From: Gammaproteobacteria bacterium
GTDB taxonomy: Bacteria; Pseudomonadota; Gammaproteobacteria; Pseudomonadales; Azotimanducaceae
Direction of reading: 5' to 3'
Assembly (NCBI GenBank): GCA_021773555.1
Contig: JAJFKA010000081.1
Location: 1 to 51,734 of the forward strand
DNA: 51,734 nucleotides
The notes under the pieces are model-generated. The model saw only the letters and a list, made by a program, of their open reading frames with translations. It ran no database searches and had not been told where the DNA came from. Within the stretch, counting starts at the first letter, position 1. Every line of letters begins with the position of its first letter. Positions 1 through 8,414 of this stretch are shown piece by piece. Position numbers and translations under genes: made by a program.

Positions 1-131
1 ACACCCTTGCCTTCAACTAACCGTTCCCCTTGTCGGGCCGGTAGCGGACTTTCACCGCCAAGTCACTCCGTTGCCACCACAGCTTCGGAGATAGCGCCAG
101 TCTACGGCGCTGCGCGCCATGCCTGGCGCAC
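1..131 (-). mobile_element. Group IIC intron, 5' end of domain I (cut by window edge)
   Basis: Read on the minus strand from 131 the sequence begins GTGCGCCAGGCATGGCGCG, the boundary expected of a bacterial group II intron (GUGYG) and very like the Oceanobacillus iheyensis group IIC intron as I remember it. Further on come GGTGAAAGTCC, GTTAG and GCAAGGGTGT in the order found in domain I of that intron. It starts one base after the T-run of the cox operon terminator (133-164), and class C introns are known to insert just behind rho-independent terminators, which supports the class. The reverse transcriptase/maturase and the catalytic domains V and VI would lie left of position 1 and are not visible, so I cannot say whether the element is intact. 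Motifs and boundary are seen; class and mobility are inferred. Confidence 0.82.
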
Positions 132-132
132 C

Positions 133-164
133 AAAAAAAAGCCCCAGCGCGTGGGGCCTTTTCT
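133..164 (-). terminator. Rho-independent terminator of the cox operon
   Basis: On the minus strand a six-pair stem, GCCCCA (141-146) against TGGGGC (152-157) with a five-base loop, is followed by eight Ts (140-133). It lies directly after coxC, the last gene of the minus-strand oxidase operon. The stem is also flanked by CCTTTT on the plus strand, so it could stop reading from the left weakly. The group IIC intron boundary begins one base past the T-run. Confidence 0.85.
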
Positions 165-182
165 AAGAAGCGGCTGAAGCCA

Positions 183-1085
183 TCAGCCTCCAAGCACGTA
201 GACAAAGATAAACAGGCCCAGCCATACCACGTCAACAAAGTGCCAATACCACGCGGCAGCTTCAAATCCAAAGCAGTCTTCAGCATCAAAATGGCCTTTC
301 AGCGCTCGACCCATCATCACCGCCAACATGAACGTTCCCAGTGTGACATGGGCACCATGGAAACCGGTCAGCATGAAAAATGTGGTGCCATAGATGCCAG
401 AACTCAAGGTCAGCCCAAGTTCTGTATAGGCGTGATAGTACTCATAAGCCTGTACAAACAGGAAAACAACCCCGAGCGCGATCGTCAGCGCCAACCAGAG
501 ATTCAACTTCTGCCGGTTACCTTCCTTGATGCCGTGGTGTGCAATTGTCACTGTAAAACTGGACGTGACCAGCAATACCGTATTAATCAATGGCAATCCC
601 CATGGCGACATGACCTCGTGTGGCCCTGGGAAACGCGAGGGATCGGGGGTTTCGAGCATTGGCCAGGCGGGGGTGTAATCAGGCCACAACATGCCGCTCG
701 GGCCGCGGTCGCCTTCACCACCAATCCAGTCGACCACAAACATGCGAACATAGAACAAGGCACCAAAAAACGCTGAGAAAAACATTACTTCAGAAAAAAT
801 GAACCAGCTCATGCCCCACACATAAGAGCGATTCATCTGATCGCTGTACATCTTGGCGTGATTCTCTGCGATCACCTTACTAAACCACGCAAACAACGTG
901 CCACCCAATAGCAGCCCCCCGGTCAGGAACACCAGCATACCGAAGCTGCTGTCGATACCTGCCTTGGCTTCATTGAGCATGTTACCGACGCCATATACGG
1001 TCAGGAAGATTCCCAACGAGGCAAAGATCGGCAACATACTATTGTGCGGGACATAGTAACTTTCGTAAGTATCTTCAGAAGGCAT
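183..1085 (-). CDS. ctaE: Cytochrome c oxidase subunit III
   Basis: Integral membrane subunit III of the heme-copper cytochrome c oxidase, which helps keep proton uptake through subunit I stable. The 300-residue product is almost entirely hydrophobic. The family's long inserted loop is seen after the second or third helix, as are the family features SWFIFSEVMFF, GFHGAHVTLGT and the C-terminal WYWHFVDVVWLGLF. The ATG is preceded by GGAGAAG on the minus strand, a good ribosome site. It is the last gene of coxB-coxA-ctaG-coxC, 57 bases after ctaG, and is followed by a strong terminator. No SURF1, ctaA or ctaB follows, because the group II intron begins there. The assignment is secure from the sequence. 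Confidence 0.96.
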   Translation of the reverse strand: MPSEDTYESYYVPHNSMLPIFASLGIFLTVYGVGNMLNEAKAGIDSSFGMLVFLTGGLLLGGTLFAWFSKVIAENHAKMYSDQMNRSYVWGMSWFIFSEVMFFSAFFGALFYVRMFVVDWIGGEGDRGPSGMLWPDYTPAWPMLETPDPSRFPGPHEVMSPWGLPLINTVLLVTSSFTVTIAHHGIKEGNRQKLNLWLALTIALGVVFLFVQAYEYYHAYTELGLTLSSGIYGTTFFMLTGFHGAHVTLGTFMLAVMMGRALKGHFDAEDCFGFEAAAWYWHFVDVVWLGLFIFVYVLGG

Positions 1086-1142
1086 GGTTCTTCTCCATTA
1101 AATGGTTCTTCTCTTTCAAAATTCTTTTCAACATCTCTAAGT

Positions 1143-1694
1143 TCAAGGTCGCAACGCCAGTGTTTCCTCAACTTCGCCAGTTATGTCGAACAACGTATAG
1201 GACAAGGTCAAGGTTTTGATCTCAGCAGGAATATTCGCATCAATGATAAAGCGAAGCGGCATATCCAGACCTTCACCTCTGGCTAGTTGCTGCTGTTCAA
1301 AACAAAAACATTCGGTTTTATGCAGGTACTCGGCTGCATAAAACGGCGTCACGCTCGGCACCGCCTGTGCGGTCATTGTTTTGCCGGATATATTTCTGGC
1401 AAAAAACTCCGTTGAATTAAGCTCCCCCGGATGGACTTTTAGAGTACGCACAGTTGGTCGAAATTCCCACGGCATACCCGCATTATTGTTGGTCAGGAAC
1501 TGGATCGTAATTTCCCGATTCTGATCAACCGCATCGCCCGAGCTGCTTACATACTGTCCAGCAGTTTTACCATTTGCCCCGGTTATCTCACAAAACACAT
1601 CGTACAGCGGCACCAGCGCAAAACCGAAGGCAAACATACCAATGACAACGCCAATCAGCTTTGTAATGGTTTTTCGATTTTGCGCTGTTTGCAC
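1143..1694 (-). CDS. ctaG: Cytochrome c oxidase assembly protein CtaG/Cox11 (copper delivery to CuB)
   Basis: Membrane-anchored copper chaperone of the Cox11 family, which delivers copper to the CuB centre of subunit I. The 183-residue product has one N-terminal membrane helix (about residues 12-31), then LVPLYDVFCEITGANGKT, typical of the family, and a beta-rich periplasmic domain carrying the copper-binding CFCF motif (Cys129, Cys131; Cys35 lies near the membrane). The start is GTG, nine bases after the coxA stop, with AGGAC upstream. Its place between coxA and coxC is the usual one. Length and motifs are normal. Confidence 0.95.
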   Translation of the reverse strand: MQTAQNRKTITKLIGVVIGMFAFGFALVPLYDVFCEITGANGKTAGQYVSSSGDAVDQNREITIQFLTNNNAGMPWEFRPTVRTLKVHPGELNSTEFFARNISGKTMTAQAVPSVTPFYAAEYLHKTECFCFEQQQLARGEGLDMPLRFIIDANIPAEIKTLTLSYTLFDITGEVEETLALRP

Positions 1695-1703
1695 GGGTTT
1701 GTC

Positions 1704-3302
1704 CTAACCGTGAGCTTCGCGCAGATCTTCTGGCGGAGTGCTGAAAGTGTGGTAGGGCGCCGGTGAAGGTATTGTCCACTCCAGTCCATGTGCACCTTCC
1801 CAGACCTGGGACGTTGCCTTCTTTCCACCGCGGATACACTTGATCACGATAAACAGAAACAACAATTGACTGAAACCGAATAAGAACGCACCCATGCTGG
1901 AGATCATGTTGTAGTCAGCAAACTGCAGCGCGTAATCAGGAATCCGGCGAGGCATACCGGCCAAACCCACGAAATGCTGTGGGAAAAACGTCACATTGAC
2001 GCCAATAAACGAAAGCCAGAAATGGGTTTTACCAAGCGACTCATCATACATATTGCCAGTCCACTTCGGCAGCCAGTAATAAGCAGCGGCCATGATGGAG
2101 AAAACAGACCCGGGGACCAGGACATAATGGAAGTGTGCGACTACAAAATAGGTATCGTGGTACTGGAAGTCAGCGGGCACGATCGCCAGCATGAGCCCGG
2201 AGAAACCGCCTATTGTGAAAAGAATAACGAAGGCGATCGCAAATAACATCGGTGTCTCAAAGGACATTGACCCACGCCACATGGTTGCCACCCAGTTAAA
2301 AACTTTCACGCCGGTCGGCACTGCAATCAACATGGTTGCATACATGAAATAAAGCTCACCCGCGATTGGAATCCCAACCGTAAACATATGGTGCGCCCAG
2401 ACAATGAAGGAGAGAAACGCAATAGAAGCCGTGGCATAGACCATGGAGTCATAACCAAACAATCGCTTCCTCGCAAATGTCGGGATAATTGCCGAGACGA
2501 CCCCGAAAGCCGGCAGGATCATAATATAAACTTCCGGGTGGCCAAAGAACCAGAATACGTGCTGGAACAGTACCGGATCACCGCCACCACCTGCGCTAAA
2601 AAATGCGGTGCCGAAATGAATGTCCATCAACATCATGGTGACAACACCGGCCAGCACGGGCATGACCGCAATCAACAAGTAAGCCGTGATCAGCCATGTC
2701 CAGACAAATAACGGCATTTGCATCAGCCGCATACCTGGCGCTCGCAAATTCAGGATCGTCACGACTACATTAATCGAGCCCATGATGGACGAAATCCCCA
2801 TCAGGTGAACGGCGAAGATAAAGAACGTGACGCTGGGCGGCGCATATTCCGTCGACAGAGGTGCATAAAATGTCCAGCCAAAGTTCGGCGCGCCGCCTTC
2901 CATGAACAGTGAGCTCAGCATCATGGAAAATGCGAATGGCAGGATCCAGAAGCTATAGTTGTTCATCCGCGGTAACGCCATATCCGGCGCACCAATCATC
3001 ATTGGCACCAGCCAGTTGGCCAGGCCAACGAAAGCCGGCATGACCGCACCAAAGACCATGATCAGCCCGTGCATGGTGGTCATCTGGTTGAAGAATTCAG
3101 GTTGCACTATCTGCAGACCGGGTTGAAACAGTTCGGCCCTGATCACCATGGCCATACAGCCACCGGTCAAAAACATCAGAAAACTGAACCAGAGGTAAAG
3201 TGTGCCTATGTCCTTATGGTTGGTAGTAAATACCCATCGCAAGATTCCCTTGTCCGGCCCATGGTGGTGATCGTCATGATGTTCTTCGATTACTGCACTC
3301 AT
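1704..3302 (-). CDS. ctaD: Cytochrome c oxidase subunit I, A-type heme-copper oxidase
   Basis: Catalytic subunit that reduces oxygen to water at the heme a3-CuB site and pumps protons. The 532-residue protein has about twelve membrane helices. Visible ligands and channel residues include His78 (MHG, low-spin heme), the HPEVY motif at 255-259 whose Glu marks the A1 family, the cross-linked His-Tyr pair in HPEVY, His304-His305 for CuB, YDSMVYA (K channel) and VVAHFHYVL with His390 and His392 for the two hemes. The N-terminus is rich in His and Asp, a soluble extension before NHKDIG. The start is ATG with AGGAG overlapping the coxB stop, ten bases downstream of coxB. Assignment is certain. Confidence 0.98.
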   Translation of the reverse strand: MSAVIEEHHDDHHHGPDKGILRWVFTTNHKDIGTLYLWFSFLMFLTGGCMAMVIRAELFQPGLQIVQPEFFNQMTTMHGLIMVFGAVMPAFVGLANWLVPMMIGAPDMALPRMNNYSFWILPFAFSMMLSSLFMEGGAPNFGWTFYAPLSTEYAPPSVTFFIFAVHLMGISSIMGSINVVVTILNLRAPGMRLMQMPLFVWTWLITAYLLIAVMPVLAGVVTMMLMDIHFGTAFFSAGGGGDPVLFQHVFWFFGHPEVYIMILPAFGVVSAIIPTFARKRLFGYDSMVYATASIAFLSFIVWAHHMFTVGIPIAGELYFMYATMLIAVPTGVKVFNWVATMWRGSMSFETPMLFAIAFVILFTIGGFSGLMLAIVPADFQYHDTYFVVAHFHYVLVPGSVFSIMAAAYYWLPKWTGNMYDESLGKTHFWLSFIGVNVTFFPQHFVGLAGMPRRIPDYALQFADYNMISSMGAFLFGFSQLLFLFIVIKCIRGGKKATSQVWEGAHGLEWTIPSPAPYHTFSTPPEDLREAHG

Positions 3303-3312
3303 CGTCGTTCTC

Positions 3313-4473
3313 CTACTGGCCTGACTGAATCATTTCGTTAACTTTGCTCGGCTGAACCATATCGCCCATCGCGTTGCCCCAGGTATTACGCTCATAAGTC
3401 ACGACGGCCGCGATCTGAGCCGGGTTCAACTGAGCACCAAAGGCTTGCATCGCCGTTCCTGACTTGCCGTTCAGAACGATATCAATGTGATTTTCTATGG
3501 GACCCACAGTCAGACCCTGACCAACGAGCGACGGGAATGCCGGCGGTATACCCTGACCATTTGCCTGATGACATGTCAGGCATGTCTGGTTGTACACCTG
3601 CTCGCCAGTCTCCATGAGCTCCGCCATCGTCCATTGCTTGCCAACAGTCTCGTAGACCTGTCTCGCTTCCTCCTGCTTTTCCGCCAACCAGGTGTCATAT
3701 TCGTCCTGCGGAACAGCCCGGACAACAATCGGCATGAAGCCATGATCCTTGCCACACAGTTCTGCGCATTGGCCACGATAGATACCCGGTTCTTCGACTA
3801 CCGCCCAGGACTCATGCACAAATCCTGGAATCGCATCTTTTTTGACAGCGAACGCCGGTACCCAGAACGCGTGAATTACATCATTGGAGGTGATGAGGAA
3901 TCGGATGCGTTTGTTGATGGGAATGACCAGCGGATTATCTACATCGAGTAGATAGTGTTCTCGTTTATTGGCCTGATTGTGTATTTCTTCCTGAGGGGTT
4001 TTCAGAGCACTGATGAACTTAACTTCCTCACCAGGGTTATCGTTCAGGTAGGTGTACTGCCATTTCCATTGAAATCCCCTGACCTCGATATCAATATCCG
4101 AATCGCCAGCATCATACATCGCACGCAGCGTACTCGTTGCCGGAATTGCCAGTACGACCAGGATCACGATGGGCACGATGGTCCAGAATATTTCGAGCCC
4201 GGTATGCTCATGAAAATTAGCTGGTTGTGCACCGAGCGACTTTCGATGCAGAAGCATTGAGACGATCATTACGCCAAAAACCACGATGCCGATCAGCACA
4301 CAAACCGCGAACATAAACATATGCAGATCGTAAACTTCACGGCTTATTTCCGTGACGCCCTGCGTCATATTGACATCCGACCAGCCAGCCAGCGCCAGGT
4401 TGCTGAAAAAAAGGCTGCTAAACAAAAGTGCCGACAAAGTCATGAGCCACTTGCACTGCTTCGCTCTATACAT
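3313..4473 (-). CDS. ctaC: Cytochrome c oxidase subunit II with fused C-terminal cytochrome c domain
   Basis: Electron-entry subunit carrying the CuA centre. The 386-residue precursor has an N-terminal signal segment (cleavage likely after ALA at about 29), two membrane helices (about 50-75 and 93-113), and a cupredoxin domain with the CuA ligands His201, Cys236, Glu238, Cys240, His244 and Met247. A tail of about 100 residues carries a class I heme c motif CLTCH at 298-302 and a probable distal Met near 342 (GTAMQAF). The fused cytochrome c is the mark of caa3-like oxidases, so electrons may come straight from a soluble or membrane cytochrome c. First gene of the oxidase operon; GGAG lies about ten bases before the ATG. 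Confidence 0.96.
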   Translation of the reverse strand: MYRAKQCKWLMTLSALLFSSLFFSNLALAGWSDVNMTQGVTEISREVYDLHMFMFAVCVLIGIVVFGVMIVSMLLHRKSLGAQPANFHEHTGLEIFWTIVPIVILVVLAIPATSTLRAMYDAGDSDIDIEVRGFQWKWQYTYLNDNPGEEVKFISALKTPQEEIHNQANKREHYLLDVDNPLVIPINKRIRFLITSNDVIHAFWVPAFAVKKDAIPGFVHESWAVVEEPGIYRGQCAELCGKDHGFMPIVVRAVPQDEYDTWLAEKQEEARQVYETVGKQWTMAELMETGEQVYNQTCLTCHQANGQGIPPAFPSLVGQGLTVGPIENHIDIVLNGKSGTAMQAFGAQLNPAQIAAVVTYERNTWGNAMGDMVQPSKVNEMIQSGQ

Positions 4474-4581
4474 CGTAGGGAAACTCCATTTTTAGTTATC
4501 CAGGGCTCTCATCGTCAGACAGCACCTGTTTCACGAACCTGTTACTACTAAACCACTCTTAACAATTTGCTTCGATCTGCA

Positions 4582-4621
4582 CTCTTTATTGGCCTCTTTA
4601 TTGGCGGGCAACAAATGCCCG
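4582..4621. repeat. 12-bp tandem direct repeat and adjoining hairpin in the cox leader
   Basis: CTCTTTATTGGC occurs twice head to tail, at 4582-4593 and 4594-4605. It abuts a perfect six-pair stem, CGGGCA (4605-4610) and TGCCCG (4616-4621), with loop ACAAA. The pair lies about 110-150 bases upstream of coxB and downstream of the candidate promoter at 4732-4759. It could be an operator or a structured part of a long 5' leader; the sequence alone does not show which. The rest of 4474-4731 holds no gene I can recognise. Confidence 0.5.
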
Positions 4622-4731
4622 ACCGAACAGGCAACGCTCTATTCGACTCGCGTTTGAAATCACGCATTTCTCAACAGGGATGCAAGGAACAAAGAAATCT
4701 GAATATCATCAAAGCCCAAAAAACCGCGGCA

Positions 4732-4759
4732 ATTATATCAGTGGTTGTCCTTTTCTCAA
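4732..4759 (-). promoter_or_regulatory. Sigma70-type promoter upstream of the cox operon
   Basis: On the minus strand TTGAGA (4759-4754) and a perfect TATAAT (4737-4732) are separated by 16 bases. It lies just after the yheV stop and points toward coxB, about 250 bases away, which would give a long untranslated leader containing the tandem repeat and hairpin at 4582-4621. No other convincing promoter was seen between yheV and coxB. It might instead drive a small RNA. Confidence 0.55.
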
Positions 4760-4761
4760 CT

Positions 4762-4974
4762 TCAACATGACCCCTTTGCGGGTTTCTCAGACAGATTCGC
4801 GGAAATTCGAACGGATTGCCATGGGTTTTGCACTTTTCGGGCATCCGGTTGTGAATCACTGAAGCCGCATGCCACACAATTCCTGATGTTTTCTCCCTCG
4901 GTATTGCGCTCGATAAACAGCTTGTCCACGAGACCGCAGGCCGGACAAATTGCCCCTGCAATAAATCGAGCCAT
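4762..4974 (-). CDS. yheV: YheV-family putative zinc-ribbon protein (DUF2387)
   Basis: Small 70-residue protein of unknown function. Two CxxC pairs are seen, Cys10/Cys13 (CPAC) and Cys33/Cys36 (CVACGF), which should bind one zinc ion; the C-terminal half is polar and without features. The spacing and the phrase CPACGLVDKL match the YheV family of gammaproteobacteria. Its ATG overlaps the prlC stop (TGATG), so it is almost certainly co-translated with prlC, a pairing I recall from other gammaproteobacteria. The family assignment is good, but the biochemical role is not known. Confidence 0.85.
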   Translation of the reverse strand: MARFIAGAICPACGLVDKLFIERNTEGENIRNCVACGFSDSQPDARKVQNPWQSVRISANLSEKPAKGSC

Positions 4975-7007
4975 CAGATAATACCGTCCTGCTTCAGCAA
5001 GGCATCGACACTCGGTTCACGACCCCGGAAACTGACAAACAACTCCATGGCATCCCTGGAACCACCTTGTTCAAGCACCGTGCCCAGAAATTCCTCTCCA
5101 GTCTGTCGATTGAAGATGCCGTCCTCGGCAAATTTCGCAAAGGCATCGGCAGACAGGACTTCAGCCCACTTGTAACTATAGTAGCCTGCCGCGTAACCTC
5201 CGCCGAAGATATGTGAGAACGCGTGTTGAAATCTGTTGGTGTCCGGCGCCTGTATAACCGCGACCTCAGTCCTCACCGTATTCAGCAGATCCTGGATCTG
5301 GTTTGGTGACTGGGCGTCAGATCGAAGGTGCAGACGAAAATCGAAAAGTGCAAACTCCAGCTGGCGAACCATGCCCATGGCTGCGCGAAAATTCTTTGCA
5401 TTCAGTAGTTTATCGAGCATCTCTTCGGGCAGGGGTTCGCCGGTTACATAGTGCGAAGACAAAAACTGCAACGCCTCTTTCTCCCAGCACCAGTTTTCCA
5501 TGAACTGACTCGGCAATTCCACCGCATCCCAGGCAACGCCATTGATACCGGAAACGTCTGCACATTCAACGGTCGTCATCATATGATGCAATCCGTGACC
5601 GAACTCGTGGAACAAGGTCACCACCTCATCGTGCGTCAACAGCGCAGGGTTGTCACCGACCGGTGCGGTGAAGTTGCAGGTTAGATAAGCCACAGGCAGT
5701 TGCAGGGTCTTTGCGGCCGTCATGCGACGAACGCGACATTCATCCATCCACGCGCCACCCTGTTTCTTCGGTCGGGCGTACAGATCCAGAAAAAATCTGG
5801 CAATGGTCTGTCCGGTACGCCGAATATCATAGGTCCTTACATCCGCGTGCCAGGTCTCCACGATTGTGGTCTGGGTTATTTCAATATCGTAAAGTCGCCG
5901 CACCACTTCAAACATCCCGTCAATCACCACGGGAGCGGAGAAATAGGGTTTTAATTCCTCATCCGAAATATCGAATTTTTGTTTCTTCAGTTTTTCCGCA
6001 AAATAACTTACATCCCATGGCTCGATCTCGGCAACACCAAATTCAGCGCTGGCAAACTCACAAATCTCGGCATATTCAGCCTCCGCAGCGGGCTTTGACT
6101 TTTCGCCAAGCTCTTCGAGGAAGACGAGTACCTGCTCCGGTGTGTCTGCCATTTTGGTAGCCAGTGACTGCTCTGCATAATTAGCAAACCCAAGCAATCT
6201 TGCCCCTTCGTTCCGTAGGGAAAGGATCTCGGTCATCAGTGTGCTGTTATCCCATTGCCCTGCATGGGGGCCCTGATCGGAAGCCCGGGTCGTAAAGGCC
6301 TCGTAAACTTCCCGGCGCAATACGGCGTCATCGCAATAGTCCATGACCGCAATATAACTTGGTATATCCAGTGTGAGCATGTAACCCTGCTCGCCCCTCT
6401 GTTCCGCAGTTTGCCGGGCAAGCGCCAGCGCACTTATCGGCATGCCTTGCAACATTTCCGCATCAGTCACTGTCTTGCACCAGGCTTCAGTAGCATCCAG
6501 CACATTGTCATTAAACTGACTGGTCAACTCAGACAGCTCCCGGCTGATTTGCTTAAATCGCTGTTGACCCTGTTCATCAAGCTCGATTCCTTTCAGTCGA
6601 AAATCTCGCAGCGCATTTTCAATCGCTTTTTTCTGCGCGACCCCAAGGGCTGCATATGCATCACTATCCAGGATCTTTTTATAAGCGGCATACAAACGAG
6701 GGTCCTGGCCCATGTCCGTCGAATATTCACTGAGTAACGGCAGGCAGCTGTTGTAAGCCTCGCGTAATTCATCGGAATTAACCACGCCATTCATATGGCT
6801 GACGGGTGACCATGCTTTGCCTAACCGGTCATCCAGCTCCTCCCGGACCATCACCAGGGACTCAAAGGTATCCGCACCAGCATCCAGCAGGCGGCAGAGC
6901 TCCCGCCGATTCTCCTCGATAAGCTCGGTTATGGCGGGTCGCACATGTTGCGCCTTGATCCTGCTAAAAGGAGGCAGTTCATGGACTTCCAACAACGGAT
7001 TGTTCAT
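4974..7007 (-). CDS. prlC: Oligopeptidase A (M3 family zinc metallopeptidase)
   Basis: Cytoplasmic zinc oligopeptidase that degrades short peptides, including cleaved signal peptides. At 677 residues it is close to the E. coli enzyme (680). The catalytic motif HEFGHGLHHM is seen at about residue 468, followed by the third-ligand region GVAWDAVELPSQFMENW. The N-terminal helical half starts NPLLEVHELPPFSRIKAQHV, typical of the family. ATG start; 18 bases separate it from the upstream aroE, and the stop overlaps yheV. It belongs to the minus-strand run purE-tsaC-aroE-prlC-yheV. Confidence 0.96.
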   Translation of the reverse strand: MNNPLLEVHELPPFSRIKAQHVRPAITELIEENRRELCRLLDAGADTFESLVMVREELDDRLGKAWSPVSHMNGVVNSDELREAYNSCLPLLSEYSTDMGQDPRLYAAYKKILDSDAYAALGVAQKKAIENALRDFRLKGIELDEQGQQRFKQISRELSELTSQFNDNVLDATEAWCKTVTDAEMLQGMPISALALARQTAEQRGEQGYMLTLDIPSYIAVMDYCDDAVLRREVYEAFTTRASDQGPHAGQWDNSTLMTEILSLRNEGARLLGFANYAEQSLATKMADTPEQVLVFLEELGEKSKPAAEAEYAEICEFASAEFGVAEIEPWDVSYFAEKLKKQKFDISDEELKPYFSAPVVIDGMFEVVRRLYDIEITQTTIVETWHADVRTYDIRRTGQTIARFFLDLYARPKKQGGAWMDECRVRRMTAAKTLQLPVAYLTCNFTAPVGDNPALLTHDEVVTLFHEFGHGLHHMMTTVECADVSGINGVAWDAVELPSQFMENWCWEKEALQFLSSHYVTGEPLPEEMLDKLLNAKNFRAAMGMVRQLEFALFDFRLHLRSDAQSPNQIQDLLNTVRTEVAVIQAPDTNRFQHAFSHIFGGGYAAGYYSYKWAEVLSADAFAKFAEDGIFNRQTGEEFLGTVLEQGGSRDAMELFVSFRGREPSVDALLKQDGII

Positions 7008-7025
7008 CTCAATTTCCTGGTTACT

Positions 7026-7838
7026 TTATTCACTGCGTAGCGTCGCTATTATGCCTGCCGTGCCGGCTTTCACTGAAAACCAGAGCTCGAACGACAACGC
7101 CGCTTGTTCTACCAGCATGCCTGTTCCATCAGATACCGCAGCGGCACCGTTGGTAAGTCCCCAGGCGTTAAAAGTAGTCTGCGTGGTGGCGTACATCATG
7201 TCGTAGCATCTTGTATTTTCAGCCACGATACTCTCAGGTACATCCGGTGTCTCTGCTGACAGACCAGCGGAAGTTCCATTGATAATAAGGTCATAGCCTT
7301 TGTCCAGATGATCTCGATCAACGGCTTTGACTCGCGGGTCTCGTTGTCGATCGGCCAGTGCAATCGCCTTTGACAGGGTTCGATTATGCAGGTCCACTCT
7401 ATCCGGTGAGCCCTGCAGCAAATCCCATATAACGGCACTGACCGCACCACCGGCACCAAGCACAAGGACTTTCTGATTTTCTATCGGCCAGCCCAGGTTA
7501 ATGACCAGGTCTCGAACCAATCCTCTGCCATCCGTGTTGTCTCCATAAATCTGTCCACCGACCAGGCTGATAGTGTTTACGGCCTGACTTCGTTGCGCAG
7601 CTACCGAGTGTTCGTCGGCAAAACGGAAAGCATCATACTTAAAAGGCAAAGTAATATTAAAGCCCAGCAAACCCTTATCGATCAGGTTTTGTACGGTCTC
7701 GGCAAAACGCCCTTGGGGCACAAGAACTTTCTCGTAGCGTATATCGAGGCCTGCCTGACGGGCAAATGCCTCATGAATAACCGGAGACAGACTATGTGCT
7801 ATCGGATTGCCAAGGACCGCCAGCTTCGTAACGGCCAT
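7026..7838 (-). CDS. aroE: Shikimate dehydrogenase (NADP+)
   Basis: Reduces 3-dehydroshikimate to shikimate in aromatic amino acid synthesis. The 270-residue protein shows the substrate motif NPIAHSLSP at about residues 11-19, the catalytic lysine in GFNITLPFK, the aspartate of DNTDGRGLVRDL, and the nucleotide loop VLGAGGAVSAV before the Rossmann fold. Length is normal for AroE. Its ATG overlaps the tsaC stop by one base (TGATG), so the two are translationally coupled. aroE with tsaC is a familiar neighbourhood in gammaproteobacteria. Confidence 0.96.
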   Translation of the reverse strand: MAVTKLAVLGNPIAHSLSPVIHEAFARQAGLDIRYEKVLVPQGRFAETVQNLIDKGLLGFNITLPFKYDAFRFADEHSVAAQRSQAVNTISLVGGQIYGDNTDGRGLVRDLVINLGWPIENQKVLVLGAGGAVSAVIWDLLQGSPDRVDLHNRTLSKAIALADRQRDPRVKAVDRDHLDKGYDLIINGTSAGLSAETPDVPESIVAENTRCYDMMYATTQTTFNAWGLTNGAAAVSDGTGMLVEQAALSFELWFSVKAGTAGIIATLRSE

Positions 7839-8401
7839 CAGGAACCCGCCCGCAAAACCTGACCACTCAATAAATCCTGAATCTCACTGGCACCCACCCG
7901 GGGGCCAGGCTGTCCTGGCACAATCGCATCAACCTGACCGCCAAATACCTTGCGGATCTGCAACGCCGACTTCAGCGGATCGCACCCGGATTGATTCGCA
8001 GAAGTCGAGACCAGCGGGGAATCAAGTTTGTGGCAGAGCGACTGGATCACCGGGTGCCGGGAAACACGCAGGGCGACGGTCCCATGCTCGCCTTTAATCC
8101 AGGCAGGACAACATCCGTTGTCGGGTACAAGGTAGGTGACTTCTCCCGGCCAGTTCCGCCGCAATACGTTGAGCTGGATGGCTCCCAAACCCATCAGATA
8201 AGGCGCGAATTGCTCGATGTCTGCTGCAACCAGAATAAGTCCCTGGGTCCAGGAACGTCGCTTCATGGTCAGAATACGCAGCACCGGGTCAATATTTTGC
8301 GGATGGCAGCCCAGGCCCCAGACGCCCTCCGTGGGATACGCAATCACACCGCCTTCGCCCACAAGCCTCACAATCTGATTCAGACGCCATTCGCCTATCA
8401 T
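7838..8401 (-). CDS. tsaC: Threonylcarbamoyl-AMP synthase (Sua5/YrdC family)
   Basis: Makes threonylcarbamoyl-AMP from threonine, bicarbonate and ATP, the first step of t6A formation at position 37 of ANN-decoding tRNAs. I place the start at the ATG of MIGEWRLNQ, giving 187 residues, the usual length. A longer open frame runs upstream, but its extra residues overlap purE and look like frame-shifted PurE codons. Family features seen are GGVIAYPTEGVWGLGC, KRRSWTQGLILV (nucleotide lysines and arginine), VALRVSRHP and LVSTSANQSG. It sits 13 bases after purE and overlaps aroE by one base. Confidence 0.94.
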   Translation of the reverse strand: MIGEWRLNQIVRLVGEGGVIAYPTEGVWGLGCHPQNIDPVLRILTMKRRSWTQGLILVAADIEQFAPYLMGLGAIQLNVLRRNWPGEVTYLVPDNGCCPAWIKGEHGTVALRVSRHPVIQSLCHKLDSPLVSTSANQSGCDPLKSALQIRKVFGGQVDAIVPGQPGPRVGASEIQDLLSGQVLRAGS

Positions 8402-8414
8402 ATTCAATTCGGGA

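Noticed and set aside
17-289. Open minus-strand frame of 90 codons across coxC end, terminator and intron
   Set aside because: It crosses a terminator and the structured intron 5' domain in a frame unlike coxC and shows no protein family; it is incidental.
4524-4540. TGTTTCACG half-site resembling parS upstream of coxB
   Set aside because: Only the left half of the palindrome is present; the right half reads AACCTG.
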